Assembly (NCBI RefSeq): GCF_000378945.1
Contig: NZ_KB900539.1
Span: 861,241 to 925,240 of the forward strand
From: Methyloversatilis universalis EHg5
Lineage (GTDB): Bacteria > Pseudomonadota > Gammaproteobacteria > Burkholderiales > Rhodocyclaceae
Length of the DNA stretch: 64,000 bases
Direction of reading: 5' to 3'
Part shown: positions 1 to 9,899 of the stretch, in pieces
Position numbering within the stretch: the first letter of the stretch is position 1
Layout: the number at the start of each line of letters is the position of its first letter
Program-made: the position numbers and the translations under genes
The notes under the pieces: model-generated
Told to the model about the DNA's origin: nothing
The model's input: only the letters and a program-made list of their open reading frames with translations
Database searches by the model: none

Positions 1-1
1 G

Positions 2-3000
2 CTGGTCGGCAGCCGACTGAGCTATGTCGCCCGCACTGACACGAACGGTGCATATGCGATCGATGGCGTGCCGGTCGGCGCCTTCGGCATCACCGCGGTC
101 GGCAGTCAGGGCGAGACCGCGAATGCCGGCGGCAATGTGCCGTCCGATGGTGCCGAGGTCACGCTCAATCTGCAGCTCGCTTCGAGCGGCATCGTCGGTA
201 CCGTGTTCGGGCGCGACGGCCGCACGCCGGTCGGTGCCGGCGTTACGGTCACCCTGTCACCGGGCAACCGCAGCGCGACCACCGACGCGCAGGGCCAGTT
301 CGGCCTGCCCATCGCAGCGGCCGGCAGCTACACGATAGAGGCGAGCGACGGCAGCGGAAACCGGGGGCGCACCAGCGTCGTGCTGACCACAGTGGTGGCT
401 GGTGCGCCGGTCACGGCCAACGTCGTGTTCCTTGGCCAGGGCAGCATCGAGGGCGTGGTGCGCGATCCGTCCGGCGTGCCGCAGGCCAACGTGCCGGTGC
501 AGATCACCCGTTCCGGTCTGTTCGGCGGCAGCATCACGGTGCAGACCGATGCCGGCGGCCGCTACCGCGCCAGCCCGCAGTTTGTCGGCGACTTCACGGT
601 GTACGCCCGCAATCCGTCTACTGATCTGGCCGGCTTTGCCAGCGCACGCCTGTCCGGCGACGGCGAAACGGTGAGCGCCAACGTCACGCTCGCGGCGACC
701 GGCCGCATCAGCGGCAGCGTGGTGCGCGCTGACGGCGTGACGCCGGCCGCCGCCGCGATGGTGGAGCTGCAGCTCAATGGCCGCACCGCCATCACGGTGA
801 CTGCCGACGGCTCCGGCGGGTTCGACATTCCGGCGGTGCCGCTGGGTGATTTCACCCTGCTGGCGACCCAGCCGGCCGATGGCGACAAGGGGCAGGCGGT
901 ATCGCGCATTTCCGCGCTGAACGAAGTGCGCACCGTGCGCATCCGCATGCTGGGTCTGGGCAACGTGAATGTGCTGGCGCAGGACAGCGCTGGCGCACCG
1001 GTGGCCGGTGCATCGGTCACCCTGAACAGCGCCAGCGCCTTCGGTGGCAGCCAGACCGCGGTCACCGACGGCGAAGGCCGCGTGCGCTTTGCGCGGGTGT
1101 TCAACGGTGATTTCGAGGTCATCGCCTCGCGCGGCAGCGGCATCGAACGCATCAGTGGCAGCGCGCAGGCCACGCTGACCCACGGGCGCGATGCGGATGT
1201 CGTGATCGGCATGAGCCGCAAGGAGACCGGTTCGGTTGCCGGCGTGGTGACTCAGGGCCTGTCCGCCGCGCCGCAGTCCGCTGTGGAGGTGCGCCTGACG
1301 CGTGTCAGCGGTTCGAGCGAGAACCGGGTATTCACCACCGGCACCGATGGTCGCTACACCTTCGAACAGCTGGAAGTCGGCATCGACTACCGCGTGACGG
1401 CACGGGTGAATGGCCGGGTGCGTGCGCGCGCCGATCTGCGTGTGAGCGCCGATGGCGAAGCCGTGGTGCGCGACCTTGCGCTGCTGGGCGTGGGCAGCGT
1501 GAGCGGACGTACGCTCAACGCCCAGGGTTCGGCCCCGGTCGGCAATATCCGCGTGACGCTGTCCAATCCGGATCCGACCTATGGCGGAAGCTGGGACGCC
1601 TATTCGCAGTCCGACGGCAGCTATCGCTTTACTGACGTGCCCGCCGGCAGTTTCACGCTGCGCGCGCGCAGCGGTGATGGCCGTCTGCAGGCGCAGGACA
1701 GCGGCACGGTGCGCTTCGACCAGGACGCGGTGCAGGTCGATCTGAACATGGTGGACAGCGCGGTCAATCTGCCGCTCAACCGCTACGACGCGAACGGCTT
1801 CCTGTTCGACCTGCAGGGCGATGGCAGCATCGCCCGCGGCGACAATTCGGTGTTCGACGGCGACGGCAGCGCGGCACGCCGTGCCGCACTGCTCGAACTG
1901 GTGGTCGGCGGCGTCGGCGTGCCTTTCCTGAATGGCGACGGCTCGGTCGGCCGCCTGACCCAGGACGGCCAGCTGCTCGAGGTCGACGAACTGCATTCCG
2001 CTTCCGGCCTCAACGTGAGCCGTCGCGTCTATGTGCCGAAGCATGGCTATTTCGCGCGCTACCTCGAAGTGCTCGAGAACCGCACCGCCGCGCCGGTCAC
2101 CGTGGCCGTACGCGTGAGCAGCCATATCGCGGCCGGCCGTGTGGGCGCGCGCGTGGTCGACAGTTCCAGCAACGACCCGGTCTTCACCGTCGGCTCCGGC
2201 GCCGGTGCCGACCGCTGGGTGGTGGCGGACGACAATGCCGATGCCGACCCCTTCACCGATGGCGGCAATCCGTCGGTCGCCTGGGTGTTTGATGGCGAAG
2301 GCGGTGAAACCGCGGCCGGAGCCGGTGGCACGACCGCACTCAATACCGTGGCGCGGCTGTCGGTCGAATGGCAGTCGGTGACCTTGCAGCCCGGCGCGAG
2401 TGCGGCCTTCATGCACTTCACGGTGCAGCAGACCGGCCGCATTCCGGCGCGCGCATCGGCGCAGCGCCTGCTGGCCCTGCCCCCCGAGGCGCTGGACGGC
2501 CTTACGGCCGAAGAGCGCGCCATCATCCGCAATTTCCGGGTGCCGGCCGACGGTCTGAGCACGCAGGAAGCGCTGCCGCCGGTCGAGGGCAGCACCGTGC
2601 GCGGCGTGGTCTATGCCGGCGACAGCAGCACCCCGTTGCCGGGCGCGACGCTCACCTTCAAGAGCGAATCGCCCTATTACACGCGTACCTACAGCGCGAA
2701 CTCGGCCAATGACGGCAGCTATACGCTGGCTTCGGCCGGTTTCGGCACCGCGTCGGTGCGTGCCATTCCGCAGGACCGCTTCCGGCTGTACGCCACCCAT
2801 CCGTCCACCTACGAAACCAGCCCTGTCATCACCGCCGGCTTCGACGCCGGGCAGCCGGTGCGCGTCAGCGATGTGGCGTTCGTCAATACCGGCCTGCTCA
2901 AGGGCACGGTGCGGCGTGCCGGCGGTGCGCTGGTGACTTCCGGCAGCGTGAGCATTTCCTACCGCCATCCGTCCGGCAGTGTGTCCACCCTCAGCACGTC

Positions 3001-6000
3001 GATCGGCAGCGATGGTGCCTATCTGTACACCGGGCTGATACCGGGCAGTTACCTGCCGCAGGCCTCGCTCAGCCATCCGCAGGGGCAGCCGGTGACCGGC
3101 AGCGCAGGCGGTCCGGCGTCGGTGCCGGCCGCGGAAACGACGGTGGCCGACATCACGCTGGAGGCGACCGGCGAGGTCACCGGCATCGTCCGCGCCGCCA
3201 ACGGCGATCCGGCGGTGGGCGTGACCGTGCAGCTCGATCCTGACTACATCTGCTGCTACTACCCCTACCGTTCGACCACCACCGATACCGGCGGACGCTA
3301 TCGCTTCACCGACGTGCGTCTGGGCGCGCATGCCTTGCGCGCCACCAGCAGCGCCGGGCTGTCCGCGTCGGCATCGGTCAGCGTCGTGGCGGACACCCAG
3401 GCGGTGAGCGACCTGACGCTGAGCGGCATCGGCACTTTGACCGTGCAGGTCAATTTCGCGCGCGGTGTCGCCGCACCGGGCGCATCGGTCTATGTGTACA
3501 ACCTGAACAGCGGCACCACCAATGGCAGCGGCTCGGTGCAGTTCTCGGTGCCGGCCGGTGTGGTACTCACCGTCGAGGCGCGCCACCCGGACAACACCGC
3601 GCTGACGCAGACCGCCAGCGTGACGCTGCCGGGCGATGGTGCCGCCGAAACGATCAGCCTGTCTCTGCCGGCAGCCGGTTCGGTCAGCGGCACCGTGCTG
3701 CGGCCGGATGGCAGTACGCGGGCCGCTGGCGTCCGTGTGGTGCTGCGTCGTACCGACGGTGTCGTGTGGTCGCGCTCGGCCACCACCAACAGCCTGGGCG
3801 ATTTCCGCTTCAACGGCGTACCGGTGGCGAGCTACTCGGTGTCCGCCGAGGACGCGGCGACCTCGCGCTACGCCGATGCCGACCTCCTGCTCGGCAGCGA
3901 CGGCCAGGACAGCAACCTGTCGCTGGTGCTGGCCGATAACCGCATTCCGCTGCCTTCCACGCTGTGGGATGCCAACAACTTCAAGTACGACATCGATGAC
4001 GGTGGACAGATCGCCAACGGCTGGCGCGGCTCCTACAGCATGTTCTCGGGCGGCAACACCAGCCTGCCGGGCGGCGTGCTGCTGTTCGTCAATGGCGAGC
4101 GCTTCGTCGGCGATGGCTCGGCCTTCCTGGAGGCCGGCAAGCGCCAGTACGCCATCACCCAGCTCGCTCCGCTGTCGGGGCTGAACGTGAGCCGCAGGGT
4201 GTTCGTGCCGCGCGGCGCCTATTTCGCCCGTTACCTCGATACCTTCGACAACCCGGGCGCCGATGCGGTGACCGTGGAGGTGAGCCTGCGCAGCGGTTTC
4301 AGCGACAGCTCGATGCGTGTGGTCGACAGTTCGAGCGGCGACGCCGTGGTCGATGCCGGTGGCGACGCCTGGGTGGTGATCGATGACACGACCGATGCCG
4401 ATCCGTTCATCTCGACCTCCGAACCGGCGACCGCCTTCGTGCTGGGTGACCGCAGTCGCGGCACGCCTGACCGCCTGAGCCACGTCATATCCGGACCGAA
4501 CCGGATCGAGGCCGGATGGAGCCGTATCACGGTGCCGGCCGGTGGGCGTGTAACGCTGATGCACTTCACCGCGCCGCAGATCGGCCGCGCCTCGGCGCGC
4601 GCCGCCGCCGAGCGCCTGAGTGCGCTGCCGCCGGAGGCACTGCAGTCGCTGACCGATGCCGAACGCGCATCAATTGCCAACTTCACGCTGCCGGCTGACG
4701 GGGTGAGCACCGTGGCAGCACTGCCTTCGCTGCTCGGATCGGTCAGCGGACGGGTGCTCGAAGGCGACCGCCGCACCACCGTGGCACAGGGAAGCGTGCA
4801 GCTGCGCAGCCGGCACCCGCTGTTCGGCCGCAGCTGGCTGCCGGTGCGCTTCAACAGTTCGGACTGCGAGTTCGAATCGACCGGGGTCGCTGCGCTCAGG
4901 GCGGACGCCGCGGGAGCGTGGTCGCTGGCCGGTCGCATGCAGGATTCCGGATCGGTGGCGCTGCCGGCCGGCTTCGAGGTCGAAGCGAAGGCGGTCGACA
5001 GGAACTGCTCATGGGGCTATGGCACCGGCCATCCGGTCACCGGCATTGCCGCACCGACGGTCGTTGCCACGCCGGATGCCCAGACCGGCATCGCCACGCT
5101 GGATGTCGTGTTCCCCAGCGGCGTGCTGACCGGTACCGTGACCGGTCCGTCCGACTATGGCGTCGGTGGCGGTTCGCTGCGGACGACCGTGCCCAGCGGC
5201 CGCGGAACGGTGTCGGTGTCCATCGCCAATGACGGCAGCTATCTGCTGCCCGGCATGCCGGCCGGCCGCTACGTGCTGGACGCCAGCGTGCCGCACAATC
5301 AGGGCACCGGTCTGATCGGCCGTCGCAGCGACGTCGCCGTCACGGTCGGTGAAGTGACCGTGACCGATCTGCAGATCGAAGCCACCGGTTCGCTGACCGG
5401 CACCGTCGTGTCCGCAAACGGTGAGGCCAGCGTGAGCGGTGCGATGCGTGTCGACTCGATCGATGTGCCGCGCTCCATCATCCGCACCACCACGACCGAT
5501 TCGCTGGGGCGGTACACCTTCAGCGCCTTGCCGGTCGGTCGCTATCGCCTGACCGCGACCGACAGCCGCACCGGCGGCACCACCGTGATCGAAGTAGCGA
5601 TCTCCAGCAACCAGGTCAGCAGCCAGAACGTGACCCTGACCGGTGTCGGTGCGCTGGCCCTGCAGGTGAATTACGCCCGTGGTGTGGCCGCGGCGAGCGC
5701 CAATGTCTATCTCAGCGCGCCGGCAGGCAATATCAGCAGCCGCTATGTAGGCCGCACGGACGGCCAGGGCCGCCTGTCGGTGCCGACGCCGGTGGGTGCC
5801 TATTCCCTGAACGTTCGCCACCCGTCGGATTCTTCGACTGCGCGGGTGATCGATGGCGTGCTGGCTGCGAACAACGAAACGCAGAACCTTGCCACCGTGC
5901 TGCCGCCGCTTGCGGCGATGCGTGTCACCGTGGTCGATGCCGATGCGGGCAATGCGCCACTCCAGGGCGCGACGGTGCGCATCACGATGGCCGGCTGCAC

Positions 6001-9000
6001 CGACTGCTATTCCGGCGTGACCGATGGTTCCGGCCGTGTGCTCATCGGCACGCTGCGCGATGGCGCCTACACGGTGAGCGTGCGGACGCCGCAGGGCCGC
6101 AGCGCCGAATTGCGCGGCGTACTGTCGGCCGCGGATGACGGCCAGACGCTGGAGCGCACGCTGGCCATCACCGCGGTGCAGGATCGCCTCGGCGTGCTCG
6201 GCTTCGCCGGCGAGCGCCAGCTGTTCTCGGTACCGGCACAGGCAGGCGACGTGGTGTCGGTGAACATCAACGGGGCACCGGTCGGCGAAACGCCCTCCGC
6301 CTACATCGTCGGTGCCGAGGTGTATGCCGGCGACAAGTCGCTGCTCGCCCGTGGCTACGGCTATGACCAGCGCAACAGCTTCCTGCAGTACAACGACCGG
6401 AACAATCTGCTCGCGGTGCCGGTGACGGTTGCCGGCAGCCATCCGGTCGTGGTGTACAACTGGGGCGCGAACAGCAGCTATCTGGGTGGCTACCGTCTGC
6501 AGGTGCGCGTCAATGGCGAGCCGGTCACGCCGGCTGCCTATGTCGGAGGCGGCGTCGTGCGCGGCACGCTGGTGCGTGCCGACGGTGTCACGCCTGCGGT
6601 CGGTCAGCCGGTCGAGTTGCAGACCGGCGACGGGCTGCTGCGGGTGCGTACGCTGACCGACAGCATCGGTCAGTTCAGTTTCCCGGCGGTACCGCTGGCC
6701 GAGTACGAGCTGAAGGTGCTGAGCAGCGACGCCGTGCGCGTGCTCATCAGCGAGCGTGCCCAGCTGGGCGAAGCGGGACAGATCCGCAGCCATGCGCTGC
6801 GACTTCAGGCGCAGGCGCGTCTGGACGTGCAGGTGACGGTGGGCACCTCGCTGCCGGTGCCGGCCTCGCTCTACCTCACGGTGACCGACGCACTGGGCAG
6901 CCGCAGCGAGGGGCCGGTCGTTTTCGCGGGCGGTACCTCGCCCAGCCAGACCTTCACGCTGACCACCTACGGCGATACGGTTTCGGTGCGTGCCCAGCAT
7001 CCGAACAGCGGCCTGATCGCGGTGACCCGCCAGCTGCAGCCGCAGGATGGTGAAACCCGGCCGGTCACGCTGCATCTGCAGGGGGCACAGGTGTCCGGCC
7101 GCATCCTGACCGCGAGTGGCATGCCTCACCTGATGTCGGCGTGGGTGGAGGTGTTCCGCGCTGCCGACCGCGCCTACCTGACCGGCTTCTCGACCGACTT
7201 CGACGGTCGCTACAGCGGCATCGTGCTGCCGGCCGGCGAGGCCCTGGTGTTCGCGGTACAGGATCCTTACAACGCGGTCAGTACCCAGCGCACGGTCACC
7301 CTGTCGTCTGACAGCCCGACCACGGTCGATCTGACGCTGGTCGGTCGTGGCGCCGTCAGCGGTGTGCTGCGCTCTACCGGTGGCGTACCGATTGCGGGTG
7401 CCTGGGTGTCTGCCTACTACATCTACGATGATCTGCGGGGCTGGGAAACTGCCGTGGGTGCGGGTACCGACGGCGAAGGGCGCTTCCGCTTCGACAATCT
7501 TCCGGTCGGTCGTCCGCTGCGGCTGCAGGTGGAATACTGGCTGCGCGGCAACCTGTTCTCGACCGTGCAGACCGTACTGCTCGCCACCGACATGCAGGAA
7601 CTGACCCAGGACCTCGCGCTGACCCTGCCGTCGGCGCATGCCACCGTCAGCGTGCGCGCCGCCGATGGCCTGCCCATCGATGCACTGTGCAATTTCTCGC
7701 TGAACGGTTCGGGAGGCGGCGGCGAAGTGGGGCTGGCCGCAGCGCAGGCGGTCGAACTGCCGGTTGGTAACGACTACGCCAGCGAGGTGTGCGAAAACGG
7801 CGTTCGCTTCTCGGGGCTGGCTGACGGGCTGTATGTCGTCAGTACGCAGTACGGCAGCGCGACCTTTGAAATCGTCGATCAGGCGCCGGTGACGGTGAAC
7901 ATTCTGGCGTCGGTATTCAAGGGTGTGACGCGCTATGCCGACGGCACGCCTGCACCTTCGGTATTCATCGAGGCGGTGCTGGGCGACGCCGGTGGCGCCT
8001 ATGTCAGCACCCAGTCGGACGACAATGCGCTGTACCGGCTGATCGGCATGCCGGCGGGTAACTGGCGACTGGGTTTCGAGGACAGTTACGGCCTGCGTGG
8101 CGAGGCGAGCGGCAGCTTCCCGGATGCATCCGTGGTGCAGACACGCGATCTGGTGCTGCCGGCCAGCGGCACCGTGCGCGGCATCGTGCTCGATCGCAGC
8201 GGTGCGCCGGTCATCGGTGCCGAGGTGCATCTGCGCTCCAGCGCGTTGCCCTTCGACCGCTTCGAAAGCACTGACGCTGACGGCCGCTTCGTCGCGCCGC
8301 GCATGGCTGTAGGCGAACTGACCCTCCATGCGCGCAATCCGGCAAACGGTCTGGTGGCGACCGGAACCGCCGTGCTGCGCAGCGAAGGGCAGGTGGCTGA
8401 TGTAGTGCTGAACGAGCCGGACGTGTTCGCGCTGAGCGGACAGGTGCAGCTCGAATCGGGCGAGCCGCTGCCCGAGGTGGCGGTGAGCGCGGTCGGGCCT
8501 GCAGTCGGTCCGTTCGGCGAATTCCAGGTGTCGGCCCTCGCCGACGTTCAGGGCCGTTACCGGTTCGACATGTTGCCGCTGGGTTCGATCCGGCTGCAGG
8601 TCAACGGCAGCGGCTATGTCGGCCAGGCGACGCTGGAACAGCTCGTGGCCGGCTCGGCAACGCTGAACCTGGTGGTGAGCCAGATGGTGAATATGGGCTA
8701 CGTCTTCGATTCGCCGGACACCTCGCGCTACGACTTCGGCTGCAGCGGCACCCTCGGTGACGGCGGATACAACGGCCGGACGGATGCCTACGACACCGCC
8801 TACGCGCTGCAAGTGGGCGGCAGCAGCTTCCCGTGCATCACCCTGGCCAGCCTTCGCACCGCGGGACGCGAACTGTTGCTCGGCCCGGCCCGCATGGGGA
8901 GCTTCGATGTGGTGCGTCGTCTGTATGTGCCGGCGGCCGGCCGCTATGCGCGCTACATCGAACTCGTTACCAACCGCGGGGCGGTCGATGCCACGGTCAG

Positions 9001-9379
9001 TGTCACGCTGTCGTCCAATCTCGGTTCCGACGGTGCCACGAGCGTCATCGTCAGCCCTGTCGATACGGCCCAGCGCTATGCCGTGACCACGGACGGCTCA
9101 TGGAGCAGCGATCCGGCACTGGCTCACGTGTTCGCAGGCACCACCGCAACGCGCTTGCCGGTGACCACGCTGAGCGGCGACAGCATGTCGACCACCTGGT
9201 CAGTCAGCATTCCGGCCGGCGCCACCATCGGGCTGATGCATTTCGCCGTCCAGCGCACTGCCGGCGATGCCGAGGCGGCACGGGCGCAGGCGCTGTCGCT
9301 GACCGGCGGCACCGACCCGGACATGTTCAGGGGCATCGGCAGCGAACGCAGTGCGATACTCAATTTCATCATCCCGTAA
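2..9379 (+). CDS. Giant exported multi-repeat protein (carboxypeptidase-regulatory-like beta-sandwich repeats), 5' partial
   Basis: The frame is open from base 2, so the N-terminus lies outside the window; 3125 residues are visible. Most of the protein is tandem repeats of about 75-90 residues with the rhythm 'G-x-V-x-G-x-V', 'TD-x-x-GRY-x-F', 'VP-x-G' and 'L-x-L-x-G-x-G', typical of CarboxypepD_reg/Cna-B-like beta sandwiches. Embedded are three copies of a different module, at about 1759-2559, 3940-4700 and 8695-9376. They share '(N)VSRRV(Y/F)VP' or 'VVRRLYVP', 'FARYLE'-like, 'LMHFT'-like and a closing 'NF-x-(L/V/I)P'; the third copy ends the protein. A stretch at about 6160-6540 resembles a pre-peptidase C-terminal (PPC) domain, which is tentative. 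No LPxTG or PEP-CTERM tail is present. A surface or extracellular structural/adhesive role is inferred. It leads an operon, with the next gene 7 nt downstream. High-GC shadow frames on the other strand are not genes. Confidence 0.85.
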   Translation: MVGSRLSYVARTDTNGAYAIDGVPVGAFGITAVGSQGETANAGGNVPSDGAEVTLNLQLASSGIVGTVFGRDGRTPVGAGVTVTLSPGNRSATTDAQGQFGLPIAAAGSYTIEASDGSGNRGRTSVVLTTVVAGAPVTANVVFLGQGSIEGVVRDPSGVPQANVPVQITRSGLFGGSITVQTDAGGRYRASPQFVGDFTVYARNPSTDLAGFASARLSGDGETVSANVTLAATGRISGSVVRADGVTPAAAAMVELQLNGRTAITVTADGSGGFDIPAVPLGDFTLLATQPADGDKGQAVSRISALNEVRTVRIRMLGLGNVNVLAQDSAGAPVAGASVTLNSASAFGGSQTAVTDGEGRVRFARVFNGDFEVIASRGSGIERISGSAQATLTHGRDADVVIGMSRKETGSVAGVVTQGLSAAPQSAVEVRLTRVSGSSENRVFTTGTDGRYTFEQLEVGIDYRVTARVNGRVRARADLRVSADGEAVVRDLALLGVGSVSGRTLNAQGSAPVGNIRVTLSNPDPTYGGSWDAYSQSDGSYRFTDVPAGSFTLRARSGDGRLQAQDSGTVRFDQDAVQVDLNMVDSAVNLPLNRYDANGFLFDLQGDGSIARGDNSVFDGDGSAARRAALLELVVGGVGVPFLNGDGSVGRLTQDGQLLEVDELHSASGLNVSRRVYVPKHGYFARYLEVLENRTAAPVTVAVRVSSHIAAGRVGARVVDSSSNDPVFTVGSGAGADRWVVADDNADADPFTDGGNPSVAWVFDGEGGETAAGAGGTTALNTVARLSVEWQSVTLQPGASAAFMHFTVQQTGRIPARASAQRLLALPPEALDGLTAEERAIIRNFRVPADGLSTQEALPPVEGSTVRGVVYAGDSSTPLPGATLTFKSESPYYTRTYSANSANDGSYTLASAGFGTASVRAIPQDRFRLYATHPSTYETSPVITAGFDAGQPVRVSDVAFVNTGLLKGTVRRAGGALVTSGSVSISYRHPSGSVSTLSTSIGSDGAYLYTGLIPGSYLPQASLSHPQGQPVTGSAGGPASVPAAETTVADITLEATGEVTGIVRAANGDPAVGVTVQLDPDYICCYYPYRSTTTDTGGRYRFTDVRLGAHALRATSSAGLSASASVSVVADTQAVSDLTLSGIGTLTVQVNFARGVAAPGASVYVYNLNSGTTNGSGSVQFSVPAGVVLTVEARHPDNTALTQTASVTLPGDGAAETISLSLPAAGSVSGTVLRPDGSTRAAGVRVVLRRTDGVVWSRSATTNSLGDFRFNGVPVASYSVSAEDAATSRYADADLLLGSDGQDSNLSLVLADNRIPLPSTLWDANNFKYDIDDGGQIANGWRGSYSMFSGGNTSLPGGVLLFVNGERFVGDGSAFLEAGKRQYAITQLAPLSGLNVSRRVFVPRGAYFARYLDTFDNPGADAVTVEVSLRSGFSDSSMRVVDSSSGDAVVDAGGDAWVVIDDTTDADPFISTSEPATAFVLGDRSRGTPDRLSHVISGPNRIEAGWSRITVPAGGRVTLMHFTAPQIGRASARAAAERLSALPPEALQSLTDAERASIANFTLPADGVSTVAALPSLLGSVSGRVLEGDRRTTVAQGSVQLRSRHPLFGRSWLPVRFNSSDCEFESTGVAALRADAAGAWSLAGRMQDSGSVALPAGFEVEAKAVDRNCSWGYGTGHPVTGIAAPTVVATPDAQTGIATLDVVFPSGVLTGTVTGPSDYGVGGGSLRTTVPSGRGTVSVSIANDGSYLLPGMPAGRYVLDASVPHNQGTGLIGRRSDVAVTVGEVTVTDLQIEATGSLTGTVVSANGEASVSGAMRVDSIDVPRSIIRTTTTDSLGRYTFSALPVGRYRLTATDSRTGGTTVIEVAISSNQVSSQNVTLTGVGALALQVNYARGVAAASANVYLSAPAGNISSRYVGRTDGQGRLSVPTPVGAYSLNVRHPSDSSTARVIDGVLAANNETQNLATVLPPLAAMRVTVVDADAGNAPLQGATVRITMAGCTDCYSGVTDGSGRVLIGTLRDGAYTVSVRTPQGRSAELRGVLSAADDGQTLERTLAITAVQDRLGVLGFAGERQLFSVPAQAGDVVSVNINGAPVGETPSAYIVGAEVYAGDKSLLARGYGYDQRNSFLQYNDRNNLLAVPVTVAGSHPVVVYNWGANSSYLGGYRLQVRVNGEPVTPAAYVGGGVVRGTLVRADGVTPAVGQPVELQTGDGLLRVRTLTDSIGQFSFPAVPLAEYELKVLSSDAVRVLISERAQLGEAGQIRSHALRLQAQARLDVQVTVGTSLPVPASLYLTVTDALGSRSEGPVVFAGGTSPSQTFTLTTYGDTVSVRAQHPNSGLIAVTRQLQPQDGETRPVTLHLQGAQVSGRILTASGMPHLMSAWVEVFRAADRAYLTGFSTDFDGRYSGIVLPAGEALVFAVQDPYNAVSTQRTVTLSSDSPTTVDLTLVGRGAVSGVLRSTGGVPIAGAWVSAYYIYDDLRGWETAVGAGTDGEGRFRFDNLPVGRPLRLQVEYWLRGNLFSTVQTVLLATDMQELTQDLALTLPSAHATVSVRAADGLPIDALCNFSLNGSGGGGEVGLAAAQAVELPVGNDYASEVCENGVRFSGLADGLYVVSTQYGSATFEIVDQAPVTVNILASVFKGVTRYADGTPAPSVFIEAVLGDAGGAYVSTQSDDNALYRLIGMPAGNWRLGFEDSYGLRGEASGSFPDASVVQTRDLVLPASGTVRGIVLDRSGAPVIGAEVHLRSSALPFDRFESTDADGRFVAPRMAVGELTLHARNPANGLVATGTAVLRSEGQVADVVLNEPDVFALSGQVQLESGEPLPEVAVSAVGPAVGPFGEFQVSALADVQGRYRFDMLPLGSIRLQVNGSGYVGQATLEQLVAGSATLNLVVSQMVNMGYVFDSPDTSRYDFGCSGTLGDGGYNGRTDAYDTAYALQVGGSSFPCITLASLRTAGRELLLGPARMGSFDVVRRLYVPAAGRYARYIELVTNRGAVDATVSVTLSSNLGSDGATSVIVSPVDTAQRYAVTTDGSWSSDPALAHVFAGTTATRLPVTTLSGDSMSTTWSVSIPAGATIGLMHFAVQRTAGDAEAARAQALSLTGGTDPDMFRGIGSERSAILNFIIP

Positions 9380-9386
9380 GGACGTC

Positions 9387-9899
9387 ATGCGCAAGTTCCT
9401 GCTTCCCGTCGCACTCGTTGCCGCACTGGCGTGGTCGTCCGTGGCGCCCGCGGCAGACCCCTACCTGCCCGTGTTCGAGGCGATGGACACCGATGCCTCG
9501 CCGGTCACGGTGGACGCAGCGGGCGTGAGCGGACGCTGGATGCTGGTCGTGGTCGATGGTGGCCTGCCGAGCGCCCGCCGTTTTCTCGACGCGCTGGGTT
9601 CGAAGAACGAGCGCTTTGGCAGCAACGTGGTGGTGCTGGTGCTCGGTACGGCCGAACAGTTCGATGCGCTGCGGCTGTCCTACGCCCGTCTGGGCGAGGT
9701 GAGCTGGCTGCGTGCGCACAGTCCGGCCTTGCTCGGCACGCTGGGTCTGACCGGCGTGCCGGCGCGCATCGCGCTGCATCCGGACGGTCGCATCGCCGCG
9801 CGGCGTGCCGGGCTGGGGCTGAGCCCGGACGAAGTGGCCCGGCATGTCAGAACCTGGGCGGGCAGCCGTGTTGCGGAGGAGAACGGCCATGTCCAGTGA
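9387..9899 (+). CDS. Secreted thioredoxin-fold-like protein lacking a CxxC active site
   Basis: 170 residues. The start chosen is ATG 9387, which begins a classic signal peptide (MRKFLLPVALVAALAWSS, then an Ala-rich cleavage region). The mature part has alternating beta and helix with 'WMLVVVDGG', 'VVVLVLGT' and 'GVPARIALHPDGRIAARRAG'. The last segment resembles the cis-Pro and beta-hairpin end of thioredoxin or TlpA-like folds ('GVPxxxxxxxDGxI'). There is no cysteine at all, so a redox role is unlikely and a structural or chaperone use of the fold is inferred. It begins 7 nt after the giant repeat protein and overlaps the ankyrin gene by 11 nt, so the four genes of this cluster are probably co-transcribed. 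The fold call is moderate; the gene call is firm. Confidence 0.65.
   Translation: MRKFLLPVALVAALAWSSVAPAADPYLPVFEAMDTDASPVTVDAAGVSGRWMLVVVDGGLPSARRFLDALGSKNERFGSNVVVLVLGTAEQFDALRLSYARLGEVSWLRAHSPALLGTLGLTGVPARIALHPDGRIAARRAGLGLSPDEVARHVRTWAGSRVAEENGHVQ

Noticed and set aside
257-4564. Very long antisense open frame (1435 codons) under the giant repeat protein
   Set aside because: The translation is His/Arg/Gln-rich without domain patterns. It arises from strong third-position GC in the sense gene.
5009-8812. 1267-codon antisense open frame
   Set aside because: Same shadow composition, no start context and no recognisable motif.
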